From assembly GCF_932526225.1 (NCBI RefSeq), contig NC_064041.1, positions 12,637,951 through 12,701,950 on the forward strand: a stretch of 64,000 nucleotides of DNA, read 5' to 3'. Under the pieces are notes generated by a model. The model did not search any database. It was not told the origin of the DNA and was given only the letters and a program-made list of their open reading frames with translations. The position numbers were made by a program, and so were the translations under genes. Source of the DNA: Nematostella vectensis (taxonomy: Eukaryota > Cnidaria > Anthozoa > Actiniaria > Edwardsiidae). Below, one piece after another: positions 32,601 through 44,600 of this stretch. Each line of letters begins with the position of its first letter. Position 1 is the stretch's first letter.

Positions 32601-35600
32601 GTAAAATCGGGTAGAACCTCCCTAGGACTGTCTTCAGTTTCATCATCATGTGATGATTGCTCATTGTCAGCATCATTTTTGTCGGCTAACTCAAAAGGAG
32701 AAGCGCGATATTCTATGATCTTATGCGTGGTTAGCAGGTCCTCATCGTCAAACTCAACTAAATTGATTTCCTCCTCTTTAAAATCTTCCTCTTCAAGCTC
32801 ATCCTCGATTTCATCTTCCTGTTCCTCTGGTGCATCATAGACTGTGGATGAAAAGCTTTTTTTAACAACAAGGGCCTCTGCGAGATCGTCCTCTATCTCC
32901 CTTATTGCCTCACTATCGTAACTCTCTTCGGGATCATCCTGGGTAGTATTTTCATGTTCGTCCCGCTCTGCGATGTAAATGGTGGCAGCAGTGCTCTTTT
33001 GCACGTGCACGCTACTGCACTCTTCCTCTTCTTTAGCTTCGAACGACTCTAGGTAAAGTTCTTCCTTTTCTTCTAGCTCTTCTTCGCTGATATAATCCCT
33101 TTGATCACCGGCGTCGTCTAAAGGGGTATCAGCTACTTCTTCTAAGCCAACGATGCTGTCGAATTTCTCATAAGAATCTTCTAATTCGTTACTCTCCAAC
33201 TGTTCTTCATCTATGATATTGATTAAGGCGGGTTCCTGGAGAGGCACGACTTGTTGAATGGGCTCATGCTCTTCAACTTCAGCTGCAGAATTTCCTTCTG
33301 GTGTGGACACATCGACTAGCAGCTTACCGCTCTCTCTCAGTTTCTCAGACGCAATGCATAAAGGTGATGACGGTCTCCCGGAAATTGTTTCTTGGACAAC
33401 AATCATTTGATCTTCTTCAAGAGTATGGGCAACTTCTATATCCAATGTTTCTTCTTCTCCCCTTGAATCCGCTGGCTCGTGTTCTTTTGTGTCTTCCGCT
33501 GCAATGATTATGAGAGAGGGTTCAACCTGTTCGCGTTCATGAGTGGTTTTAAATGCTTCGTCTTGGGTATCTTCTACATGCTCTAACTTATAAATTTCCT
33601 GTTCTTCCTTTACTGCATACTCACTGTCCTCCACGTCCATGCCTCCAATGAAGGTAGTAGTATATACCCCCTCGTCTTTTTCACTTGCACTTGCGACCTC
33701 CTCGTCTATTTCTCTGGTTTCTTCAATCGGAATTCTGTCGGTTTTATCTTCAATAAACAAAGAATCTTCTCTCTCTGCGTCCGCGACACAAATCGGCTTT
33801 AAATATGCTGTTTCAGTTATAGCTGTATGTTCGATCACGGTTACAGACTTTTCTTGCTCAAAGTCCTCATCGTGTTTCTTCGACTCGTGAGTAGTGATTC
33901 TCGTCTCTTCGGTGATGTGCACCGGCTGAGGCAAAGGTTCTGGAGTGTTTGTGACTGCAAAGGTATCCTCGTTGTTAAATGACTCAGTCTTTTCAGACTC
34001 GAATACTTCTTCACATTCAGCTACTTCGTCACTCTTCACTTCACGTTCTTCTGTGATTCCAAGTGTTGCAGTGTCCTCTGACGGAATATCAGCAAAAGCA
34101 GGAACCTCTTCCTCCTCGGCCATTTCAGTTTCTTCAGATTCAACTACTTCCTTGTGCTCTTCGAGTTCTTCGGTCTCTTGTTCTCTTTCCTCTGAGATTC
34201 CAAGTGCCGAGGCTTCTTCTGACGGAGCTCCAGCAACGGTAGGTACCCCTTCTTCCTCAACTTTCTTACCTTCTTCCGACTCCACAACTTCTTCATGTTC
34301 CTCTACTGTTTCTTCAGTCTCCTCTCTTTCTTCGGAGATTCCCAGTACCGAGGCTTTTTCTGAAAGAGCTACAACAACAGCAGGTGCTTCTTCTTCCTCA
34401 ACTTCCTCACCTTCTTCTGACTCGAAATCTTCTTCATGTTCCTCTACTGTTTCCTCAGTCTCTTTCTCTATTTCTTCGGAGATTCCCAGTGCCGAGGCTT
34501 CTTCTGAAAGAGCTACAACAACAGCTGGTACCTCTTCTTCCTCAACTTTCTCACCTGCTTCCGACTCGACAACTTCTTCATGTTGCTCTACTGTTTCCTC
34601 AGTCTCTTTCTCTATTTCTTCGGAGATTCCCAGTGCCGAGGCTTCTTCTGAAAGAGCTACAACAACAGCAGGTGCCTCTTCTTCCTCAACTTCTTCCGAC
34701 TCGACAACTTCTTCGTGTTCCTCTACAGTTTCCTCAGTCTCTTGCTCTATTTCCGCGGAGATTCCAAGTGCAAAGGTGTCCTCTGGCGGAATCTCAGCAA
34801 CAGTAGGCACCTCTTCAACCTCCTTTTCTTCAGATTCAACCGAGTCCTGGATGTCAACTACTTCTTCGGATTCCTTTCTTTCCTCACAGATTCCAAGTGC
34901 TGTAGTGTCTTCTGAAGAGACTTGAGCGACGGCCAGGACCTCTTCTTCTTCTTCTTCGACCTCTGTTACTTCTGCTACTACAACTTTCTTCTGTTGCTCT
35001 ATTTCCTCTTCGTCTCTCTCTTCAGAGATCCCAAGTGCTGAGGTGTCCTCTGACAAAATGTCAACAACAACAGGAGTGTCTTCGTCTTCAATTTCCTCAG
35101 TTTCTCCTGAACTGACTATTTCTTCACTTTCCTTCGCTTCTTGAATGCCGTCTATTTTCTCCTCCGAAATCCCGAAAGCGGATGAATTTTCAGGCAAAAG
35201 ATCAATGACCGCAGGGACTTCATCCTCATTCGGGAAATCTTCAGCTTGATCAATTTGACTAGCTTTTTCGATTTCTGCCATCTCCTCTTTTGCTTCTTTT
35301 GCCTCTTCAGAAATCCCGAGCGATGCCGATGCTTCTGTACGAAGTTCAACAACTGAAAAAGCCTCATCCGAAACCTCTTCGGCTTCACTCCTGCTCTCCT
35401 CAGCAACTTCAACTTTCTGCTCGTTCTCTTCTAACCCTTCAGAAACACCGAAGGACTTGGTTTCTTCAGAGGAGAGTTCAACAACAGAAGATACTTCGTC
35501 TTGGATTAAGTCTTCAGCAGCATCAGTAGCATTCTCAGAGGGTTCTTTACAAGTCTCATCTGCTGTGATATCAGAGACTTCGTGGGATATGTGCAGCACA

Positions 35601-38600
35601 CTAGAATCATTTTTCACCTGTATTTCCCTCGCATTGTACTCCTCATCTGCTTCTACGTTGACCAAATCGTCAAAGGCGATGGAGGCAGGTCGTCCTTCTA
35701 CCTGTTCAACAACCTCACGGTTTGTCATTTCAGTTGTGACGCAAACGGTAGATTGCGTAGTACTGTGAATAACCGTAGGCTGCTGCTCTTCAAAGTCATC
35801 AACCTGAGATGGATGTACATCCTCCACGAGTCCCTCCTGGCTGATTTCTTGTATCTCAGCGGCTACACTAAAGCTCGAAGGCTTCTGAAGAGGCAATGAT
35901 GATGCGGACGAAGAAAGATCCTCGTAGCTGTCATACGCGTCAAACGAGGTAGCTTCTTCCTCAGCTTTCATTTCAGTTGGAGAAATTTCAATGTCAGCAG
36001 CCAAATGAACCGTCGAACTAGCAGACTCCTTTACATCCTTAGCAGTAGGTTTATACTCTTCAAAGACTTCAGCTTCTAAACTCGTAGCCTCGAAATCCGT
36101 CTTTACATCTTCAGCTGGTGACTCTAGAAACTCACTGCAGACATGAACTTTTGATTTGACTCCGTTGAGTTCCGGTTCGTATGTCGCTGGCGTCACTTCA
36201 TCGATGCTCTCTGCTCTGCCATGTTCAGTAATCTCGTCCACAGGTTCACATGTATCCTGAACAGCGCCGTTATCTGCCTCATGTGCAAAGCAAAGAGGAC
36301 TTCCTGCTGATTCTGGTTGCAAGTCCTTCACTGTTGCTTCACCCGGCTCCTCGAATTCCTGTGTTAGTTCTTCCTCGCACTCGTCAGAGCCTTCCTCGCA
36401 TACTTCATAAGGCTCGGGGTAGAAAGCCTCCTGCACAGTCACTTCCTCATTGAAGCTGACTACTCTACGGCGCTGGAGAATTTCTGTGTATTCATCCTCA
36501 TAACTGTCTTCTTCCTCCTCCTCTTCTTCTTCCTCCTCTTCTTCCCCATCGACTTGATTAACAGTATATGAACCGCGCTCCCCGTCTGAGCCACTTGACC
36601 GCTCCTCTTCACTCTCTTCAAGCTTGTCAGGGCTTTCCTCAGATTCCTGGAGAACGTTGTACTCCCCGCATTCGTCATCAGTACTATGATTATCCTCAGC
36701 AACCTCCTCCTCTTCTTCTTCTGCTTCTGTAGGGCTCTCTTCGTGAACTTTAGACTCCTCTTCCTTGCTTACCAATCCTCTTTCTTCCTTAAGTTCATCT
36801 TCTGCTTCGTCTTGACCTTTCTTATATCTCCTTTCTTCGCTTTCCATCACTCTCTCTCCCATTGGTTCCTCCTCTGCTTCCATAGCTGTATCCATGTATA
36901 TCTCTGATTTATCATGTTCCACTATTTTGTGCACCTCGGCATTCACAGACTCATGTAGTACAAGAACGTCATCTTGAACCTTGGGCAGCTCTTTATCGCC
37001 TTTGGTATCTGGAGCCTCTGTGTCATCTACTTTCTCCCATTGCAGCGGTCTGTCAAGCCTTTCAAACATTTCGTCCCAGCTTAACTCAGTCTCAACTGTC
37101 GGTTTCACCGTTGCTTGAATTTCTTCTTCGCAAGCTAGGGGTTCACTACGCGTCGATCTTTGCCGTTCAGGTGGAGCATATAGCAGAGTTAATAACTTTT
37201 CCTCGGATTCCGTAAAAGCAGAAATTTCACTTGGTTTACTTTTAGGCTTTTCGTCAACTGGAACAAGTTGTAATTGCTTAGTAAGTCTTTTCATAATATG
37301 TGAAACCTTTTTGTCTCTATTAATTTCTAAAACAGTTATAGTTTCTAATTCTTCATCAGACCACTCCTCAAGAACCGGTTCCTTTTCCGGTCGAAGATGC
37401 TCTGTATGCGTCACCTCTTCCAGTTGAGGTTGCTCTATTCTGACTTCCTCTTCCGGTTGAGGTTGCTCTATTCTGACTTCCTCTTTCGGCTGAGGTTGCT
37501 CTATTTTGACTTCCTCCTCCGGTTGAGGTTGTTCTATTCTGACTTCCTCTTTCGGCTGAGGTTGCTCTATTTTGACTTCCTCTTTCGGTTGAGGTTGCTC
37601 TATTCTGACTTCCTCTTCCGGCTGAGGTTGCTCTATTTTGACCACCTCTTTTGGTTGAGGTTGCTCTATTTTGAATTCCTCTTCCGGTTGTGGTTGCTCT
37701 ATTTTGACTTCCTCTTTCGGTTGAGGTTGCTCTATTTTGAACTCCTCTTCCGGTTGAGGTTGCTCTATTTTGACTTCCTCTTTCGGTTGAGGTTGCTCTG
37801 TTTTGAATTTCTCTTCCGGTTGAGGTTGCTCTGTTTTGAATTCCTCTTCCGGTTGAGGTTGCTCTTTTTTGACTTTTTCAACATCCTCTTCCAATTGAGG
37901 TCGAACGGTTGCCACTTCCTCTTCCATTAGAGGTTGTCTTTTCTCAGATTTCGAGTCCCCCTCCAATTTAATAACATCCCTAGTCTCATGCATTTCTTGA
38001 ATAGCTATTTCATCACGCACAGTATCCGTAATAACATCAGTTTTTTCTAGATATTGCACCATTTCATTATCATCAAGTTCCTTATCCTCCCGTACATTTC
38101 TAGTTTCAAGAAGTTCCTCCTCGTCACAGGGATGCCCTAGATGTTCTTTACCCTCCACATGTTTTAGGTATACATTTTCACCCGTATCTATATCAACATC
38201 TCCCTCGATACGTATTTCATCAGGAGTATCTCTTTCCATTGGAACTAGCTCTACTTCCTTAATATTGTCCAAATATTCCTGAACCATAGAATTTCTGTCG
38301 ATGGTCTGAGGAACGCAAATATCCGTAGCCTTCGCTTCCATAATTTCGATAGTCTTTCTTTCATGTTGCTCAGCTAAGTAATCTTGCTCGTAGGTGTAAG
38401 CGGTGACATGGTGGTCCATCGCGTACTCATCGGCCTCGTCAAGTAGACCTTCTTCCGCTTCCGAGACGGTCTCCAAGCTAACCTCATCTTCTTCCTCCTG
38501 AAACAATAAAAGGCAACATTGGAGAGCTGTGCGAAACTCAATGACATACAAAGCAGTTATAGTTTAAAAACGCGGTGGTGAGCAAATGTTAAATCAAAAT

Positions 38601-41600
38601 GGTACGACTGGAATTGGAGTCTCACGTGGAGCACCAATTAAGTTGACTAGTTAAAATTTATCATGAAAGAATTATGTGCCATGCACATGTAGGTGCCATA
38701 GTTGCGAAAACTGTTGAAATGGATAAAGCGAAACGCACGATAATTTGCCGTCTAATTCCCAGGTATGAAAGGCAGGCCGCCTAAAAATGACAATGATGAG
38801 GATGACCATGAAGTATGGGTGAATAAAAAGGATGATCATCTTGAAGATTTGGCTATGATGATGACAAGAGTGAGTGATGACGATTTTGATTATGATAATA
38901 GCGACAACCACCAAAAGATCTTTATCTTCTCTACTCCTGTGAATGTACGTATGTTTTCTATCATCTCGGAAAATAATAATGTATAAATGGTCAGAGACGA
39001 CACCAGGTAGCTATTATAAAATACAATTATTTCATCAAAATAGAAAACCATTTTAATAGAATCCAATCTCACCTCCTCCTCCTCAGAAGGGAAAGTCTCC
39101 TCATCATGCTCAGGGAACACATCATCAAACTCCAATTGACATCCTGGCTCATCTGCTGTATGATCCGGTTCAACCGGCTTGTGATCTGGTTCGTGTTTCA
39201 GATCCGGTTCAGCAGGCTTCCAATCCGGCTCAGCGGGTTGCGTGGCCTTCTCTACAATCTCCACCTTGGTCTTACTCTCCACAGATACGCGCGTGGTTTT
39301 TACTTGCGGTTTGCTTTGGGCTTGTTGCTCGAAAAATGCTACCTTAGATAAGACGTGTCCTTCGTGCTGCTCTGGCTCTGTACCTGCGAAAGAGAGTGTG
39401 GTGATCTTGTCAATACCTAAGCACGAATGAAAGAATTCACAGCATCATTTGAAACAAACAATATCAGGTAATAGTTGTATTTGATTGGAGTTACAGTTTT
39501 CCAGAATTCGAAGAATACATTCTTGATGCATCTACATCATTTGGGCATCTAGCAGAAACGGCTAGTGCTTCTCTCGCTGTGATCTGATGTACCAGTTATC
39601 GGCTAGTGCTTCTTTTGCTGTGATCGAATGTACCAGTTATCGTACGACGATTCTCTAAGGTTTTAAGACGATTGGTTGCGTGACGTGGATAGCTAGTTGC
39701 GTGACGATTGAATAGTGGATGTGTGAAGTACACCAGTTAGGTGCGTGACTGAGTGAATGATGATTGATCAAATGTGTGCCTAACATTTGATACCTAGATA
39801 GGTAACATTTGATGACGGCTGAGTGAAATTAGATGACTAGTCGGCTGATTTTTAATAATTGGGTGAGTGATGAATGGTCGTGTAGCATATTAAGTCTGTG
39901 TGCGTGTCGTTTGTTGACTGACTCATTAATGTTTGATTAATGGTTGCGCGACATTTGTAGCCGCTTACATAACGTTTTATAATTGGATGCTTCACATTTG
40001 ATTAATGCTCGCAAGACATTTTTGACTATGCGAGGGACGTTTGTTGACTGTGTGCGTGACGTGTGATGACTATGTGCGTGACATGTAATGAATGGGTGCG
40101 TGACATGTAATGAATGGGTGCGTGACATGTAATGACTGGTTGCGTGACATGTAATGAATGGGTACGTGACATGTAATGACTGAATGGGTACGTGACATGT
40201 AATGACTGGTTGCGTGACGTGTAATGACAGAGTGTGTGACGTGTAATGACTGGTTGCGTGACGTGTAATGAGAAAGTGCGTGACGTGTAATGACAAAGTG
40301 CGTGACGTGTAATGACAAAGTGCGTAACGTGTGATGACAGAGTGTTTGACGTACTTTTGACTTAGTGGTGAGTGGTGTTTGGCAACAGATAACGTGGTAT
40401 CTGAATACTTGTAGATTTGTGCGCAACGCGTTTTTATAAGTGCACATTCACAACGCTACCATTATAACTTAATTGTTTACTAAGCCAGCTTTTCCATAAT
40501 TATTCAATTGCACTATGGCGTACAAGTGAAGTGGTGTGGATGTGGCAGTGGGTTAACATATAGACGAGCAAAACAACGAAGCAAGGTTAATTAACAAAAC
40601 GGCATATTATTTTAGCACTGTTAGTGACTTAATAAAGCCATAAGCGGAACCCAAAAGGAAGAAGGGCAATACAAACAGCCCCACGGCGGAAGAGGAGAAA
40701 AACGGTAGTATCAGTGGACGTTCGTAACCATGGTTACCTTCGGAGTCGAGGGATAGGGGCCTGCGCACATCAGGTGTTGTAAGTTGCGCGGGTTCACAGA
40801 AGACGATCACTTGTTCTACATGCAATTCTACTTCCGGTGGGGGAGGTGAGACGTGCACCACCGTGAAGTGTATTTCTGCACAGGGGCGGAAAGAGTGGAG
40901 CATGAATCACGTGCAAATGAAATCAGGTGGGCCAGATGGGCGGGTAGCCTTACAAGAAAACAAATCGTGAAGGTGACCCAAATTTTCACATTTTGACCAT
41001 GGAACTTTCTAAGGAGTTGGTTAGACCGAACAAAAAAAAAAAAAAAAACGAGAAACGTGAGCAAATTCGCGTGAGACGGGTCTCAATAAAAAAAAACTCA
41101 GTAGAAAAGCTAGAGCGGCGTGGGAAAGTAAAATTGCTCCTTACTACCTAGGCAGCAGAAAGCTTCAAATATTTGTAGCGTTTTTATTCATTTTGCAAAC
41201 ATCTTTGATTACTAGCCAAAGGAGAGGGAAAAAACATACCAAACTCAACACAAGAACCCGGATCAACACACAATACAAAGTCTGCAGAAAAGCTGGTGCC
41301 TGGATTATATGGGCACCCTTGCGTGTCCTCGTGTGCACATGTTACGATATCATGCAGTATAATGAGGTTATAGATGAAGAGTATGGCCTGGTTGGTAATA
41401 AGCGGGTGTACGATATAAATGATATCTTAACAATTGTATTAACGAAACATTTATTTATTTGGCTTGGTGATGATATGGCTAAATACCAATATTACTTTAA
41501 AGAAATTAACACTATTCTACGAATTTCTTTAATTACTTATGTTTAATGACCTATTATTCTATATATAAATCATAAGGAGGTATTATTTATGTTTCGGAAT

Positions 41601-44600
41601 TTCAGTAGTCATGTCATGATTATAACGTACGTTTTGTTCCTACATCTTTACTTTCCTTTATGTTAAATATTATTTTCCCTTGGAGTTAAGTGATTCCTTA
41701 TAGAAAAAAAAGGACAGACGCGTTTCATAAGAAACAGCTGTACCTTTCGCAAGCAAAACGCGCATTAGCTCACCTGGCTCTATCTCTTCCTCCTCGCCCT
41801 CCTCGACCCCAGACTCCTTGTCCTCCTCGTCCGAGATGGCCGCAAGGGACTGTACCTCTTTGCGCGGTAGGACTGGGCTCTCGATCCACACAAGCCTGGT
41901 GAAGGGCAATGTGTCGGGTGGTGTACAGTAAGCTGGCAGTAGAGCATGCTCCGATATTAGCCCGCGCCTGCAGACATTGTGAGTAGCGGTCTTATCAATG
42001 GTTGACACGCGTAGATGCGCGTTCGAGGATTCTCCAGGGCTAGTAGACCGTTAGGTCGTCCCTTGTACGCCAAGTGTGTGTTACACAGAGTTGGTGGTTA
42101 GGTTTTGGGCCTTACACGCTTTTGCTTTTTTTATTTTTAAGGGCTTGGATGTATTAGCCTGCCAGCCAGCTTTTAAGGCTTGTTCTCTCTAGGACGCAAG
42201 CGCAAGAAAACGCAACTGCTTGATTTTCTTGCCGGTTATGTTAGTGTTTGACAGCTTTTCACTTGTGTTGTGCTTGCGTTTGCGCTTGCTTTTGCGCTTA
42301 CGTCGTATTGAGAATCCTTAGGAGTCCTGTGGCGAGGATTAGGAGCATTGAATCCGCTTGATAACATTTCCGCGTACTTTAGGTGAGGGTTGGCTTTCAA
42401 GCGTTCCAGAACAAAACATTTACGGACAGCATAGTCCCAAGCGTTCTATCCGGGCTTCCTATGCTCGGAGATGAACCGTGAGGTAGCCGGGGGGCTGGGA
42501 CGAACTCTTATCGTCCACAGGAAACCCGATAAGAACGGCTTGGACTAGGCTGATTTACGGATCCAACAAATGAGTGATGGCTTTGGAGTTTTTTCTCATG
42601 TATATTTTTTATATCATTATTGTTTTTCTCATTATTTACAGTAAGTTTCAAAATTTATTAGCAGATTCACACAGATAAAAAATAAAGTAACAACGAAAAG
42701 AGAGTGTTGGATGACGCTGGCAATGTGGAAATGAGTGCAAGCGCGGGCAAGCTACAAATAATGACGAGTTACCATAGTTACCTGGTACCATCTTCCTTCG
42801 GCTCTTTCTCGGGGATCTGCAGTATTTGGGTCACTGTTGGAATAATATAATTAGTTATCAATTATTTTGTTATTATATCTTCATTACGTTTACTCGGTCT
42901 TTACTATGATAAGAACTATATTGAAAAAAAAAATTAAGCTATGTTTTAAAGTATAAACTAGAAGTTTAAGGCGTCTGTCTCACTCTTAATATTTAATATT
43001 TAAGCTATATTTAAAAGTATCAACTAGAAGTTTAAGGCGTCTGTCTCACTCTTAATATTTAATATTTAAGCTATATTTAAAAGTATCAACTAGAAGTTTA
43101 AGGCGTCTGTCTCACTCTTCCCAGAATGAATAACATGTCGAAAAAATTGTAAATAATACATATTTTACAAGACTTATCTATTATTAAGTATACTTTGAGT
43201 ATAATGATTAACAAATTAAAAACATTATATTCAATTTCGATGGCTAGAAAATCACGCTAAAGAAATGAATAATTGGGCTATAGAAACAATTGAACATGGC
43301 TCCTAAAAAGGAGGGGAACATTTAAAGAAGTTGAAATCACTATGGTTACTATATTAATCGTGGGACTCAGTGGTTGGCCCTTTTTTTGATACGATTGTTC
43401 ACATCGATAATAAAGTGCTTGTAATAAAGTTACTGTCGGGAAGTCATATATAAATATGACGTCATGTACAGCAAGTGACATCACGTTACGTCATGCGACC
43501 TCGTATATTACCAACCTTCGCTTTCCCAGCTCATACGCAGGCTCCTGCGGCCACCCACTTTGATGCGATACCGCACGTTGCATTCAAACACCGCAGGCTC
43601 ACAGCTGTTTCGTTCGTGCCCTCGGCGTTTGACGTTCGGCACGAACAGCCCGTCTATATTTCCGACAGGTTCATACCTAGCTACCACTACCGACTGCCCC
43701 TGAAATATAAAGCGCCCAGTTCAAGATTTTGTCATGAATGTATTAGGTTTGGGCGTAGTCCAAAAGTGCCCCAAGATAACTATCATACATTTATTTGTGT
43801 TTTATTATGCCTTGGGAATCTAATAATATAAAATCAATTCCTTTTACGCCGCGGTAAAGCACATTTTCCAAAGATCGGGCATTCAAGAGGGATCGCTTAA
43901 TAGACTGCAATTGACATTATATCATATCCAGAAAAAAGGGAATTCAAAATCAAAATTTGTAGCTTCCAGCAAAGATTATTAATGGAAACACCTAACATAA
44001 CTATACGAAGAACAACGCAATAACCATGATCCTGTTTGAATCTGTCTTAATAATAAGACAAAAAGGGGAGTAAACATCGACAAATAGACTTTAGGCTATT
44101 TAAACAGCACGATGTAGTGGTATGCGACTTGCCTGCGACACATCTACAACTCGAGTCGTAGAGTGTAAATCAGCCTACTACTCGGCTACGATACACGGCT
44201 ACGAAAGTCGTAGTGTGTAATTCAGGGCTAAGACATGGCGAAGTCAGGTCGCTTATGACTAAATCGCGCTGTCCTAATCAGCCTTTTGAGATGCAAGCCT
44301 GACCTGCAGATTAGTCGCCTTGCCGACGCCTAACTTCTTACTGCTGAGCCACACAAGCTGCGTGAAGCTGCGAGTGCTTGGGCTGAACCCGGGCGCCTCG
44401 AAATCGTACGTGAATACCTCATTGTACCAGGTATCCGAAACCTAGGACACGACACAACAAACACGTAATCTTAGTCTAGTATACGACACAACAAACACGT
44501 ATCCGTAACCTAGGAAAACAACAAAACAAAAACGGTGAAAAGAACGCGAAGCTCACAGCGCGACGCCCGCTAGCGTGACCACCTCGATAGTTTTGCGCAG

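Noticed and set aside
33945-34925. A 326-codon Ser-rich open frame on the plus strand
   Set aside because: It lies exactly antisense to the ALGISEE repeats of the giant exon; Ser codons are the complement of Glu-rich coding sequence. Other plus-strand frames within 28636-38497 are rejected for the same reason.
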